A stretch of 46,576 bases of DNA from an uncultured Collinsella sp. (GCA_958445895.1 CAUCTV010000009.1:1-46576); one strand, 5' to 3'. Positions 1-7,785 are shown, numbered from the stretch's first letter. Translations and numbers: made by a program. Notes: generated by a model not told the origin, from the letters alone.

Positions 1-75
1 CGCAATGCCGACCAAGAGGACAAGTCGGCCGGCCTTCCCATCGAGGCCTGCCTGGACGTGATCGACCATGAGTAA
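1..75 (+). CDS. C-terminal end of an unidentified protein (partial)
   Basis: An open frame runs from the window edge to a TAA at 73-75 and gives 24 residues ending in LPIEACLDVIDHE. The start lies outside the window. Its last eight bases overlap the start of the next gene (ATGAGTAA), the translational-coupling arrangement typical of a real operon pair, and this is the main reason to call it coding. No motif can be recognised in so short a piece, so no function is proposed. Confidence 0.55.
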   Translation, partial: RNADQEDKSAGLPIEACLDVIDHE

Positions 76-397
76 CATTGGCGAGGGCGGCGTCAAGCCT
101 GCGGGCGAGAACAGGCCGCTCGGCGCGCCGCGTGGCAAGCGGCCGCGTATCCGCGTGAGCTGCGTGGACCAGCTGGGGACGTGCCGCTGCCACCACGGTC
201 ACAAGCCGGGCGACGTTTTTGACTTTGACCGCGATCGCGGCAAGATGTGCGCCATGGCCTGCCATGTGGGCTTTCCCTATATCGATATCCTGCGCTATGG
301 CGGAACCGTGCCTGGCAACGAGCCCGGCACGGCAAAGTTCTGCTGCCCCGAGGTCGATACTCTGAACGTCTGGCTTGCCGAGATCGTCGACGAGTAA
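68..397 (+). CDS. Small cysteine-rich protein, TIGR04076-like
   Basis: This 109-residue protein has a basic N-terminal tail of about 28 residues, then a cysteine-rich core: CVDQLGTCRCHHGHKPGD at residues 32-49, two further Cys in CAMACHVGFPY, and CCPE near residue 92. The GHK.GD.F block, a central CPxxx segment and a C-terminal CP..D block resemble the TIGR04076 family, small proteins of unknown function that may bind metal. It overlaps the preceding gene by 8 bp, so the two are probably translated together. The family call is from pattern memory, and the molecular role is unknown. The numerous Cys and His residues suggest metal binding, which is inference. Confidence 0.6.
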   Translation: MSNIGEGGVKPAGENRPLGAPRGKRPRIRVSCVDQLGTCRCHHGHKPGDVFDFDRDRGKMCAMACHVGFPYIDILRYGGTVPGNEPGTAKFCCPEVDTLNVWLAEIVDE

Positions 398-398
398 C

Positions 399-493
399 CG
401 AGCGAGGATTTTCTCCCGTCGAAATATCGAGCGTGGATTATCTCCCGTTTTGGGCGCAATTTCGCACTCAAAGTGGGAGATAGTCCTCGCTCG
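399..493. repeat. Palindromic repeat, copy 1 (left of the AAA/DUF4143 gene)
   Basis: The arms CGAGCGTGGATTATCTCCC (428-446) and GGGAGATAGTCCTCGCTCG (475-493) pair over 19 bp with two mismatches. An additional left arm, CGAGCGAGGATTTTCTCCC, lies just upstream at 399-417. A second copy in the same orientation is at 2100-2163, beyond the ATPase gene, with matching internal sequence (GCGCA then CAAAGTGGGAGA) and matching right flank (CTCGATYTGTATGC). No T-run follows, so this is more likely a dispersed repeat than a classical terminator. Confidence 0.75.
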
Positions 494-577
494 ATTTGTA
501 TGCGAGAATCCCGACCTCACTTATGCCCATGCTTAGGCGCACGCGTCGTTGTTCTATGCGCGAGTAAGCTCAAATTT

Positions 578-655
578 CTGCATTTCATCAAATTTCGGTA
601 CTAAAAATCCCTGCATTTCATCGATAATAGTCGATATAAATATCTGCATTTCATT
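578..655 (+). repeat. Three 33-bp-phased direct repeats upstream of the ATPase gene
   Basis: The string CTGCATTTCAT occurs at 578, 611 and 644, spaced by exactly 33 bp. Each copy is preceded by an A/T-rich block (AAATTT, AAAATCC, AAATAT), and the last ends about 23 bp before the chosen start codon at 678. Spacing of about three helical turns puts all copies on one DNA face, which fits cooperative binding of a repressor or autoregulator. The array is AT-rich in a GC-rich genome. There are only three copies and the intervening sequence is not conserved in length-matched spacer style, so it is not a CRISPR. Confidence 0.6.
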
Positions 656-677
656 TATCGAGGCGATGGGAGAGCTT

Positions 678-2039
678 ATGTTGCGCAGGAAAATCGCTGA
701 TGAGCTTGATTGTTGGCAGAGATCCATTGAACGAAAGGCGTTGTTCGTCACGGGTTCTCGCCAAATCGGTAAGAGCTACTCGATTCGCGAGTTCGGTAAG
801 TCAAACTACGCAACCTATATCGAGCTCAATCTCGCGGAAAATCGCCAGGCAAAAGATGCTCTTCTCGAGGCACGGGATGCCGACGATTTCATCAGCAGGG
901 TGACGCTTCTCTCGGGAAAGCCGATAGCACCGGGCAAAACGCTCGTGTTTATCGATGAGGTCCAAGAGGCCCCCGACATCATGACGATGGCAAAGTTCCT
1001 TGTTGAGGACGGGAGGTGCCGCTGGGCGTTTTCGGGGTCAATGCTCGGGACCCAGTTCAAGGGCGTTAGGTCCTATCCCGTGGGATATGTTCACGAGCTT
1101 AGGATGTTCCCGCTCGATTTTGAGGAGTTTTGCTGGGCGATCGGGGTGAGCGAGGGAGCTCGCCAAACGATACGCGACGCGTGTATCAGCGAGAAGCCCA
1201 TTCCTGATTACATTCACGACGCGATGATGGCAAACTTCAGGACCTATACCGTTGTCGGTGGAATGCCAGAGGTCGTGCAGCGTTTCCTTGACACGCGGGG
1301 CGACCTTGCCTCTGTTCGTCAGCTACAGTCAGAGCTCAACGAACAGTACCGGCGGGATATCTCCAAGTATGCAAGCGGGCGAGCCCTTCAGGTGCAGAGC
1401 ATTTACGATCAGCTCCCTATTATGCTCGAGGGCGAAAACAAACGCTTCGTGCTCAATTCCATTGACCCCAAGGCGCATTACGACAAGTACCAGCGAGATT
1501 TTGTCTGGCTTGTCGATGCCGGCGTTGCTCTCAAGGCGGATATCGTAACCGAGCCAAAGTCGCCCCTGCTCAAGACGGCACGGCCATCGCAGTTCAAGCT
1601 ATACCAATCGGATACGGGCATGTTGATGGCGCGCTACCCCGTTGGCGTCGCCCAGGCGGCGTATCTTGATAGCAAGGAACCCAATCTGGGCGGTATTTAC
1701 GAAAACGTGGTGGCCCAGCAGCTGGCTGCCCAAAATCGCCAGCTTTACTACTATCAGACAAAGAAGCGCGGCGAAGTGGACTTTGTGGTCGACGGACCGG
1801 ATGGAACAGCTGTTCCGATCGAGGTTAAATCGGGTTCCTATTACCACGCGCACGCCGCGCTCGGCCATGTGCTTGATACGGCCGAATATGGTATAAGGCT
1901 CGGGATTGTTTTCTCGAGAGGCAACGTTGAACGCAGCGGAGCTGTTCTTTATTTGCCGCTATATGCGACCTGGGCCCTTTCGGATGTTTTGGGTGACTCC
2001 TGTGCCGAGGGGATAAAGCTGGAGGTCAAGCCGGTCTAG
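678..2039 (+). CDS. AAA-family ATPase with DUF4143 and C-terminal nuclease-like fold
   Basis: The protein has 453 residues from ATG 678, which has GGGAG five bases upstream; an open frame continues to 549 but runs through the 33-bp repeats. Walker A is GSRQIGKS (residues 26-33), Walker B FIDEVQEAPD (91-100), and a sensor-like FSGSMLG follows near 120. The middle and C-terminal parts match DUF4143. Near the end, EVDFV (366-370) and EVKS (382-385) form the D...ExK pattern of the PD-(D/E)xK fold seen in this family. Such proteins are widespread, often horizontally transferred, and of uncertain function; roles in defence or toxin-antitoxin-like control have been suggested. The gene stands alone between two copies of one palindromic repeat, and its codon use is less GC-biased than its neighbours. 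Confidence 0.85.
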   Translation: MLRRKIADELDCWQRSIERKALFVTGSRQIGKSYSIREFGKSNYATYIELNLAENRQAKDALLEARDADDFISRVTLLSGKPIAPGKTLVFIDEVQEAPDIMTMAKFLVEDGRCRWAFSGSMLGTQFKGVRSYPVGYVHELRMFPLDFEEFCWAIGVSEGARQTIRDACISEKPIPDYIHDAMMANFRTYTVVGGMPEVVQRFLDTRGDLASVRQLQSELNEQYRRDISKYASGRALQVQSIYDQLPIMLEGENKRFVLNSIDPKAHYDKYQRDFVWLVDAGVALKADIVTEPKSPLLKTARPSQFKLYQSDTGMLMARYPVGVAQAAYLDSKEPNLGGIYENVVAQQLAAQNRQLYYYQTKKRGEVDFVVDGPDGTAVPIEVKSGSYYHAHAALGHVLDTAEYGIRLGIVFSRGNVERSGAVLYLPLYATWALSDVLGDSCAEGIKLEVKPV

Positions 2040-2080
2040 GGACAGTCCCCGACGCAACAAAGGGATAGTGCCTTTGTCGC
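2040..2080 (+). repeat. Hairpin directly after the stop codon (ACAAAGG family)
   Basis: Immediately after the TAG at 2037-2039 comes GGACAGTCCCC, followed by a stem GCAACAAAGG (2054-2063) / CCTTTGTCGC (2071-2080) with a 7-nt loop. The motif resembles the TGTGACAA...TTGTCACA hairpins that follow the stop codons at 13320 and 18219, so it looks like a degenerate member of the same gene-end repeat family. It may act as a weak transcript end. Confidence 0.5.
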
Positions 2081-2099
2081 ATCCGCTATCCGAGATAAT

Positions 2100-2163
2100 G
2101 AGCGTGGATTTTCTCCCGTCTAGAGCGCACTTGAATGCACAAAGTGGGAGAAAATCCACGCTC
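2100..2163. repeat. Palindromic repeat, copy 2 (right of the AAA/DUF4143 gene)
   Basis: A perfect 18-bp inverted repeat, GAGCGTGGATTTTCTCCC (2100-2117) / GGGAGAAAATCCACGCTC (2146-2163), encloses a 28-nt loop. It is the better-preserved partner of the element at 399-493 and lies in the same orientation. It sits between the convergent ATPase and phosphatase genes, where it could also block readthrough. Confidence 0.75.
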
Positions 2164-2211
2164 GATCTGTATGCCGATGACGCGGCTCGCGAGGTTCGTG
2201 CCTCCGCGAAC

Positions 2212-2658
2212 CTACAGCTGCTCGAGCATAGCGGCGCAACCGGCGAGCACGTCGCGGTAGGTGGCATCGAAATTGCCGGTATACCAGGGATCGGCCACGT
2301 CGCCGGGGCGATCGGTCCAGTCGAGCAAGCGCGTAATCCTGCCGTCGGGGTCGTCGCCAAAGATGCGACGCAGGCCGCGCGCGTTCTCAGCATCCATATA
2401 GACAATGCGATCCCAGTCGCCATACTCCGCGCGACGCACCTGGCGCGCGCGGTGGGCGACGACGGGGATTCCGACCTCGCGTAGCTTGGCAACGGTACCG
2501 TGGTGCGGCGGGTTGCCGATCTCCTCGGTCGAGGTCGCTGCAGAATCGATGACAAACTCGCCCGCGCGCCCAGCGCGGCGCACCAGCTCGGTAAACACGG
2601 ACTCAGCCATCGTCGAGCGGCAGATGTTCCCATGACAGATAAACAGTACGCGTTGCAT
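2212..2658 (-). CDS. Low molecular weight protein-tyrosine phosphatase
   Basis: This 148-residue protein starts at ATG 2658; a longer frame exists to 2715, but the phosphatase fold begins at MQRVLFICHGN. The active-site loop CHGNICRS (residues 8-15) is the CX5R(S/T) signature of LMW phosphatases, and ADPWY with the general-acid Asp lies near residue 122, as expected. Length is normal for the family. It removes phosphate from tyrosine (or possibly arginine) residues of cytoplasmic proteins. It lies 60 bp downstream of the RpiR gene on the same strand and may be cotranscribed with it, although a functional link to sugar uptake is not evident. GAAAGG upstream serves as ribosome site. Confidence 0.92.
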   Translation of the reverse strand: MQRVLFICHGNICRSTMAESVFTELVRRAGRAGEFVIDSAATSTEEIGNPPHHGTVAKLREVGIPVVAHRARQVRRAEYGDWDRIVYMDAENARGLRRIFGDDPDGRITRLLDWTDRPGDVADPWYTGNFDATYRDVLAGCAAMLEQL

Positions 2659-2718
2659 AGGACGATACCTTTCATATAGAAGGCTGCTAAAGGGTCGAAG
2701 CCGGACGCATGCCAAGTT

Positions 2719-3468
2719 TTATTTCTTGGCCAGTTTGAAGTAACGCTCAAATATCAATTCGAAAACGTAATAGAACATCAATCGACTGTCGAGGTCCATG
2801 CTGCCCAAGCGGATTTCTTTTTGCACGGTGTAGATGGGGTAGTCGGCTAGTTTCGAGAGAGAATTTCGAGAAAAGCCGGTGAGCGTGACGACCTTGCATC
2901 CGCGCGTTTTGGCTATCGATGTGGCGTCAATAGACACCTGCGTCTCACCGCTGACTGAAACGCTGAAGACCAGGTCGTTTTTGCCAAGCAGTTCTGCGTA
3001 ATGCCTCATGACGTGGCGTTCACTGAGCGTGTCGGTATTCTTGCCCATTATTTTGAGCTTTTCAGCCATTTCGAGGCACGGGTACTTCGAAAAACCCGAG
3101 CAGAAGAACACGATATGCGAGGCGTCCTGGATAAGACTCACAACCGAATCGATGACCCGGTCGTTAAGCAGATCTTTGGTCTGTACGAGCTGGGTATCAA
3201 GAGGAAGTGCCTCGATAGTGAATCGATTGCGGTCGAGCGAGGCGGAATACGATTGTTTGAGCTCCGTAAACCCCGAGAAGCCAAGCTTATGGGCAAGCCT
3301 GACGATTGTATTGGGAGCGACGAAGAACCGTTCAGCAACGCTCTTAAGCGTGACATCGTCAATATCATCACGCAGCTCGATGATGTAGCGCATGATCTCG
3401 CTTTCGAGATCGTTGAGCTTGCTCTCGCCAGCTCGCACATGATCATAAAAAGATTCTTGATCTTTCAT
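2719..3468 (-). CDS. MurR/RpiR-family transcriptional regulator (alpha-glucoside cassette 1)
   Basis: This 249-residue protein has an N-terminal RpiR-type helix-turn-helix (about residues 30-75, with TLKSVAERFFVAPNTIVRL) and a C-terminal SIS phosphosugar-binding domain (about 105-235, with FFCSGFSKYPCLEMAEKL and SVSGETQVSIDATSIAK). RpiR proteins sense a phosphorylated sugar through the SIS domain. It is divergent from the GH4/EIICB pair across a 298-bp control region, the standard layout for a local regulator. The likely effector is a 6-phospho-alpha-glucoside or glucose-6-phosphate, by inference. Whether it represses or activates cannot be read from sequence. Confidence 0.9.
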   Translation of the reverse strand: MKDQESFYDHVRAGESKLNDLESEIMRYIIELRDDIDDVTLKSVAERFFVAPNTIVRLAHKLGFSGFTELKQSYSASLDRNRFTIEALPLDTQLVQTKDLLNDRVIDSVVSLIQDASHIVFFCSGFSKYPCLEMAEKLKIMGKNTDTLSERHVMRHYAELLGKNDLVFSVSVSGETQVSIDATSIAKTRGCKVVTLTGFSRNSLSKLADYPIYTVQKEIRLGSMDLDSRLMFYYVFELIFERYFKLAKK

Positions 3469-3766
3469 AAGATGTTTCAGCCCCTCGCACCTCGCCGTAT
3501 ATATGGTACCGCTTTGTGTAGCCAGGTGAGAAATCGGTAATCGGTCAAGATTGCCTATTGCCTATGAACTGGGCAAACGCGCGTGTTTGCCTACACATAT
3601 CTGTGTCGTGAGCGAAATCATGTGTCCCCGTTTCGCATTGGCCCACACGGGGACTCGCAAATGACCTTATGTCGCAAAATATCAATCGAAACGAAGCAAG
3701 CCGAGGACAACCGCGGAGCCCAAGGTCTTCGAGAACACCGATCAGCCAACCCTGGAGGGACGGAAC
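3469..3766. promoter_or_regulatory. Divergent control region between rpiR-1 and GH4-1
   Basis: This 298-bp region holds no gene. Two dyads stand out. A 20-bp near-perfect palindrome, GGCAAACGCGCGTGTTTGCC (3572-3591), is a good candidate operator for the adjacent RpiR protein. A hairpin, GTCCCCGT (3624-3631) / ACGGGGAC (3647-3654), overlaps a competing pairing GCGAAA (3613-3618) / TTTCGC (3631-3636). Clear -35/-10 boxes could not be fixed. The GH4 ribosome site is GGAGGG about 10 nt before ATG 3767. Confidence 0.5.
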
Positions 3767-5092
3767 ATGAAGGATAAGCTCAATATTGTGATCGTTGGCG
3801 GCGGCTCCACGTGGTGCCCTGGCATTCTTAAAGCCCTGACCAAGCACATGGACATTCTGCCGCTGAACCGCGTGATGCTCTATGACATCGATGCCGAGCG
3901 TCAGCGTCCGATCGGCGAGTTTGGCAAGATCCTCTTTGCCGAGGAGGAGCCCGGTGTGGAGTTTGGTTACACCACCGATAAGGACGAGGCATACACCGAC
4001 GTTGACTTTGTGCTCTGCCAGATTCGTACCGGCGGCTACGAGATGCGCAGCAAGGACGAGAAGATTCCGCTGCATATGGGAATCATCGGCCAGGAAACGG
4101 TGGGCCCTGGCGGCATGGCTTACGGTATGCGCTCCATGCATGACATGGTTGAGATCGTCAACGACGTTCGCGCTCATAGCCCGGAGGCGTGGATTATCAA
4201 CTACACCAACCCGGCTGCTATTGTGGCATATGGTCTCGAGCGCGTCCTGCCCGATGAGCATCGCGTCCTCAACATCTGCGACCAGCCTGTCAACCTCATG
4301 CGCTCTTACGGTCGCCTGCTCGGTCGCGATATGAGCAAGACGGAGCCCGTGTACTTTGGCCTCAATCACTTCGGTTGGTTCAAGCACATCTACGATGAAG
4401 AGGGCCATGACCTCGTCCCGCAGATTAAGGAATACACGGAGAAGAACGGCTTCCTTCCTGCCGATGCCGAGCAGCGTGACCAGTCCTGGCTTGATACCTA
4501 CGCCATGGTCAAGGACATGCTCGAGGACTTCCCCGACTATCTGCCCAACACTTATCTGCAGTACTATCTGTATCCCGAGTACAAGGTCGCTCACCTCGAC
4601 CCCGACTACACTCGCTCCGACGAGGTTATCAACGGTCGTGAAAAGCGCGTGTTCGCCGAGTGCGAGCGTGTTGCCAAAGTCGGCACCGCAAAGAACTCCT
4701 CGGTTGTGCAAAACGACGCTCATGGCGATATGATCGTGGAAATCACCTCGGCCATTTATCGCAACACCAACAAGACCTTCATTGTCATCGTGCCCAACAA
4801 CGGCATTATCGAGGGCATGCCCGATGACGCCATGGTCGAGGTCGCGGCAAGCGTGGGCGCCAATGGCCCGCAGCCCTATGCTGTTGGCAAGATCGGTACC
4901 TTCTATCGCGGCCTTATGGAGAACCAGTACGCCTATGAGCGCCTGACTGTTGAGGCTTGGATGGAGGGTTCCTACGAGAAGGCTCTGCAGGCACTCACGC
5001 TTAATCGTCTGGTCGGTGACGCAAAGAAGGCTCGCAAAGTGCTCGACAAGCTCATCGAGGCCAATAAGGATTACTGGCCGGAGCTTAAGTAG
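3767..5092 (+). CDS. GH4 6-phospho-alpha-glucosidase (CDQP type)
   Basis: This 441-residue protein is of full family length. It has the N-terminal dinucleotide motif VIVGGGSTWCPG (residues 8-19), the NYTNPA block (145-150), and the GH4 metal ligands Cys171 (NICDQP) and His201 (GLNHFGW). GH4 enzymes use NAD+ and Mn2+ in an oxidation-elimination mechanism. In the family, CDMP at the metal Cys marks 6-phospho-alpha-glucosidases and CNVP marks beta enzymes, so CDQP points to the alpha class with a one-residue change. It should hydrolyse phosphorylated maltose or isomers delivered by the downstream EIICB. The first gene of an operon with EIICB-1, it is separated from it by a hairpin. Confidence 0.9.
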   Translation: MKDKLNIVIVGGGSTWCPGILKALTKHMDILPLNRVMLYDIDAERQRPIGEFGKILFAEEEPGVEFGYTTDKDEAYTDVDFVLCQIRTGGYEMRSKDEKIPLHMGIIGQETVGPGGMAYGMRSMHDMVEIVNDVRAHSPEAWIINYTNPAAIVAYGLERVLPDEHRVLNICDQPVNLMRSYGRLLGRDMSKTEPVYFGLNHFGWFKHIYDEEGHDLVPQIKEYTEKNGFLPADAEQRDQSWLDTYAMVKDMLEDFPDYLPNTYLQYYLYPEYKVAHLDPDYTRSDEVINGREKRVFAECERVAKVGTAKNSSVVQNDAHGDMIVEITSAIYRNTNKTFIVIVPNNGIIEGMPDDAMVEVAASVGANGPQPYAVGKIGTFYRGLMENQYAYERLTVEAWMEGSYEKALQALTLNRLVGDAKKARKVLDKLIEANKDYWPELK

Positions 5093-5121
5093 CTAGTTCC
5101 ATAGCGCTTGATAACTGTTAT

Positions 5122-5160
5122 GGGGCGTGTGGGTTGTAGAACTGCACGCCCCGTTTCTTT
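5122..5160 (+). terminator. Intercistronic terminator-like hairpin between GH4-1 and EIICB-1
   Basis: A perfect 8-bp stem, GGGGCGTG (5122-5129) / CACGCCCC (5145-5152), is followed by GTTTCTTT. It lies between two genes of one operon, so it probably reduces or stabilises the transcript partway and sets unequal levels of hydrolase and permease. The paralogous cassette has only 24 bp here and no such hairpin. Confidence 0.55.
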
Positions 5161-5174
5161 AAGAGGGGTATCCC

Positions 5175-6737
5175 ATGAACAAAGATGAGCTGCTGGCAAA
5201 GTTCCAGCGTCTGGGCAAAGTCCTCATGACGCCTGTCCTGATCCTGCCAATCGCCGGCATCCTTCAGGGCTTTGGCAATGCCTTTACCAGCCCCACCCTT
5301 ACGGCAGCTGTTCCCTGGCTTGCTGCTCCGGGCTTTGCGATCTTCTTTTCGATTCTCAAGGCCGCTGCCAGCATCGTTATGAACAACATCCCGGTTATCT
5401 TCTCGATTTGTCTCGCCTATGGCTTCGCCAAGTCCGAGAAGGCTACCGCGGCGCTTTGTGGCTTTTTGGGCTACATGTGCATGAACTCCGTGATGGGCAC
5501 GTTCCTTACGGCGACTGGTGTCATCGATCCCGCGAATCTTACGACGGGCCAGAGCACGATCCTCGGTATCACCACGCTCGACACTGGCGTTATCGGCGGT
5601 CTTCTGGTGGGCGCAATCGTCGCATGGTTGCATAACCGTTACTACAAGATTGAGCTGCCTGCCGTGTTCTCCATTTTCAACGGCACGCGCTTTATCCCGG
5701 CGGTGACGCTGCTCTCATGCAGCATCCTCGCATCGGTCATGTCCTTTGTTTTCCCGTTTATTCAGAACGCTCTCGGTGCGCTGTCCGAGTTCATCAAGAC
5801 TACGGGTGCCTTTGGTGCATTTGTCTACGGCGCCGGCGAGCGCATGCTCCTGCCTTTTGGCCTGCATCACTTTGTCTATTTGCCGTTCTTCTTCACGTCG
5901 CTCGGTGGCGTCGAGACCATCGACGGCCAGACTGTTCAGGGCGCTATCAATATCTACAACGCGATCCTGGGCTCTCCCAGCACGCCGTTTAACATCGAGG
6001 TCAGCCGTTTTGTCATGAACGGCAAGGTTATCTTCGCCATGTTCGGCCTGCCTGGCGCTGCGCTCGCCTTCTACAAGACGGCGCTTCCCAAGAATAAGAA
6101 GAAGACCGCAGCGCTCATGATTGCCATCGTGGTGCCTTGCATCCTCTCCGGCATTACCGAGCCGCTCGAGTACTCCTTCCTGTTTATCGCGCCCATCCTC
6201 TACGTGTTCCACGCTCTCATGGCTGGTCTTGCCTATGCGCTGACCTATATCCTGCAGTTCAACGTGGCTGGCTCCGCGTCCTTCGGCGGCCCGCTCTTGT
6301 CGTTGATCTTTAACGGCATTATGGGTGCAGCCAAGGGCTCCAACTGGCAGGTTATCCTGTTCCTCGGCCCCATCTACTTCGTGGTGTACTACTTCGTCTT
6401 CAAGTTCATCATTCTTAAGAAGGACCTTAAGACTCCCGGCCGCGAGGAAGAGTCCGACGATGAGGCCGAAAAGGCTCCCAAGACCGTGATTAGCGACCTC
6501 ATTCCCGCCATCGTTGAGGCAGTGGGCGGCGACAACAATATTAAGTCTGTCGAGGCCTGCTTCACCCGTCTGCGCATCCAGCTCAATGACTGTGACAAGG
6601 TGGTTGATGACGCCGAGTTTACCGAAAAGCTCGAAGCGCGTGGCATCGTGCATGTCAACGGCGGCGTGCAGATTGTCTACGGCAACATGGCATCTAACTA
6701 CGCAACCCAGATGCGCGAGCTGCTGGGCATGGAGTAA
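5175..6737 (+). CDS. PTS EIICB permease, alpha-glucoside type (cassette 1)
   Basis: This 520-residue protein has an N-terminal EIIC membrane domain (residues 1 to about 415, multiple hydrophobic spans, with GERMLLPFGLHHFVYLPFFF and GITEPLEYSFLFIAPILY typical of the glucose/glucoside superfamily). An acidic linker follows, then a C-terminal EIIB domain with the phosphorylation site Cys462 in VEACFTRLRIQL. No EIIA domain is present, so a separate EIIA must donate phosphate. The close partner is a GH4 6-phospho-alpha-glucosidase, which makes alpha-glucoside specificity likely (GlvC/MalB/AglA-like); the exact sugar is not visible. Start ATG 5175 has AAGAGGGG upstream. Confidence 0.9.
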   Translation: MNKDELLAKFQRLGKVLMTPVLILPIAGILQGFGNAFTSPTLTAAVPWLAAPGFAIFFSILKAAASIVMNNIPVIFSICLAYGFAKSEKATAALCGFLGYMCMNSVMGTFLTATGVIDPANLTTGQSTILGITTLDTGVIGGLLVGAIVAWLHNRYYKIELPAVFSIFNGTRFIPAVTLLSCSILASVMSFVFPFIQNALGALSEFIKTTGAFGAFVYGAGERMLLPFGLHHFVYLPFFFTSLGGVETIDGQTVQGAINIYNAILGSPSTPFNIEVSRFVMNGKVIFAMFGLPGAALAFYKTALPKNKKKTAALMIAIVVPCILSGITEPLEYSFLFIAPILYVFHALMAGLAYALTYILQFNVAGSASFGGPLLSLIFNGIMGAAKGSNWQVILFLGPIYFVVYYFVFKFIILKKDLKTPGREEESDDEAEKAPKTVISDLIPAIVEAVGGDNNIKSVEACFTRLRIQLNDCDKVVDDAEFTEKLEARGIVHVNGGVQIVYGNMASNYATQMRELLGME

Positions 6738-6765
6738 ACGACTCAAACACACAATCAAGATTAAT

Positions 6766-6814
6766 ACAGGTCGGCGCCCGATCCTTCAATCGGGCGCCGA
6801 CCTGTGATGTTTTG
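6766..6814. terminator. Strong terminator between convergent EIICB-1 and rpiR-2
   Basis: A perfect 17-bp stem (6766-6782 with 6789-6805, sequence ACAGGTCGGCGCCCGAT and its complement) has a 6-nt loop and is followed by GATGTTTTGG. It stands 28 bp after the EIICB-1 stop and about 125 bp from the end of the oncoming rpiR-2, so it can serve both strands. Confidence 0.85.
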
Positions 6815-6929
6815 GGGCGAATGGGCAAGTACATGACGTGCTCGCTGCTCTCTTTTGGCGCTGCCTATCGTGTATTCGGACGCCTTGCGACGGTGAGGTG
6901 CGTTTTTTTCGGTTCTAGCGTGTTTGCGG

Positions 6930-7730
6930 CTAGCGCTGCGCCCGAAGTCGATTTGCACAGCTGATATACAGAGCGTTAACCGCGCTTTGTAGGCTCATGC
7001 CCTCAACCAAGGCGGTCGAGTACTCGCTGAGTGACTCCGCGCTCACGGGTAGCAAGAGCTCGCGCGCCCCGTTGTTATCGAATGCCATGTTGCTCGATAT
7101 CCAAATAACGCGGCAACCTCGCCGCTTGGCCTCAACGTAAAGATTGAAGATGTGGCTCGTCTTCCCTGAGAACGATACAAAGATGGTTAGATCGTCGGGT
7201 CGGAGCAGACAGAGCGACGTCTCCTGTCCCTTGACGGAGCCAAATGAAAAGCACAGTCGGTTTACGCGGCTCAGCTTTTCGCAGAGTGAGCGGGCGGCGA
7301 GATTGGAGAATGAGCTTCCGTATACGTAGACATTTTGCGCATCGAGAAGCCAGTCAACGGCCTGCTCGAGTCGATCCTCAGTGAGCAGGCGTTTTGTTTC
7401 AAGCAAAGAGGTCTCTACGATATCGAAATACCAGGGTATATCGATTTGCTTATGAGCCCTTGCCTCGGTTGTCTCACGCTGGAGCCAAGCGTTGAAGTCG
7501 TCAACTTGCTCTTTGAACGATCGAAAGCTCGAGCCGTTTACGCGCCTGCAGAAGCGCGAGATGGTCGCGGGCGATGTATTGCACGCGCGGGCAAGTTCTT
7601 CTATTGAGAGCTCTGGGACCTCGTCGTGATGGGAAAGGGCGTAGAGTGCGATGTGGGCGTCAAGGCTGCCGCCCTTCTCGACGTCTTCGATACAAGACCT
7701 GAGGTTCGAATAGACCTCGTACATCGACAT
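6930..7730 (-). CDS. MurR/RpiR-family transcriptional regulator (cassette 2)
   Basis: This 266-residue protein has an N-terminal HTH (about residues 28-75; LSIEELARACNTSPATISRFCRRV is typical of RpiR) and a C-terminal SIS domain (about 115-240; VYVYGSSFSNLAARSLCEKL and VSFSGKTSHIFNLYVEAK). It is clearly divergent from the cassette-1 regulator, so the two probably read different phosphosugars or operators. It lies downstream of EIICB-2 on the same strand with a terminator-like hairpin between, so it may be expressed partly by readthrough of the operon it controls. Confidence 0.88.
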   Translation of the reverse strand: MSMYEVYSNLRSCIEDVEKGGSLDAHIALYALSHHDEVPELSIEELARACNTSPATISRFCRRVNGSSFRSFKEQVDDFNAWLQRETTEARAHKQIDIPWYFDIVETSLLETKRLLTEDRLEQAVDWLLDAQNVYVYGSSFSNLAARSLCEKLSRVNRLCFSFGSVKGQETSLCLLRPDDLTIFVSFSGKTSHIFNLYVEAKRRGCRVIWISSNMAFDNNGARELLLPVSAESLSEYSTALVEGMSLQSAVNALYISCANRLRAQR

Positions 7731-7749
7731 TCAAATCACTCCAAACAAT

Positions 7750-7785
7750 AATGCCCCGGAGCGGATATGCCATCTCCGGAGCATT
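7750..7785 (-). terminator. Terminator after EIICB-2 (minus strand)
   Basis: The arms AATGCCCCGGAG (7750-7761) and CTCCGGAGCATT (7774-7785) pair over 12 bp with one mismatch. On the minus strand the stem is followed by a T-rich stretch (ATTATTGTTT). It lies between EIICB-2 and rpiR-2, both on the minus strand. Confidence 0.65.

Noticed and set aside
578..655. Possible mini-CRISPR array (33-bp period)
   Set aside because: Only 11 bases repeat, three times, and no cas genes are nearby. CRISPR repeats are longer and spacers would be about equal in length to them.
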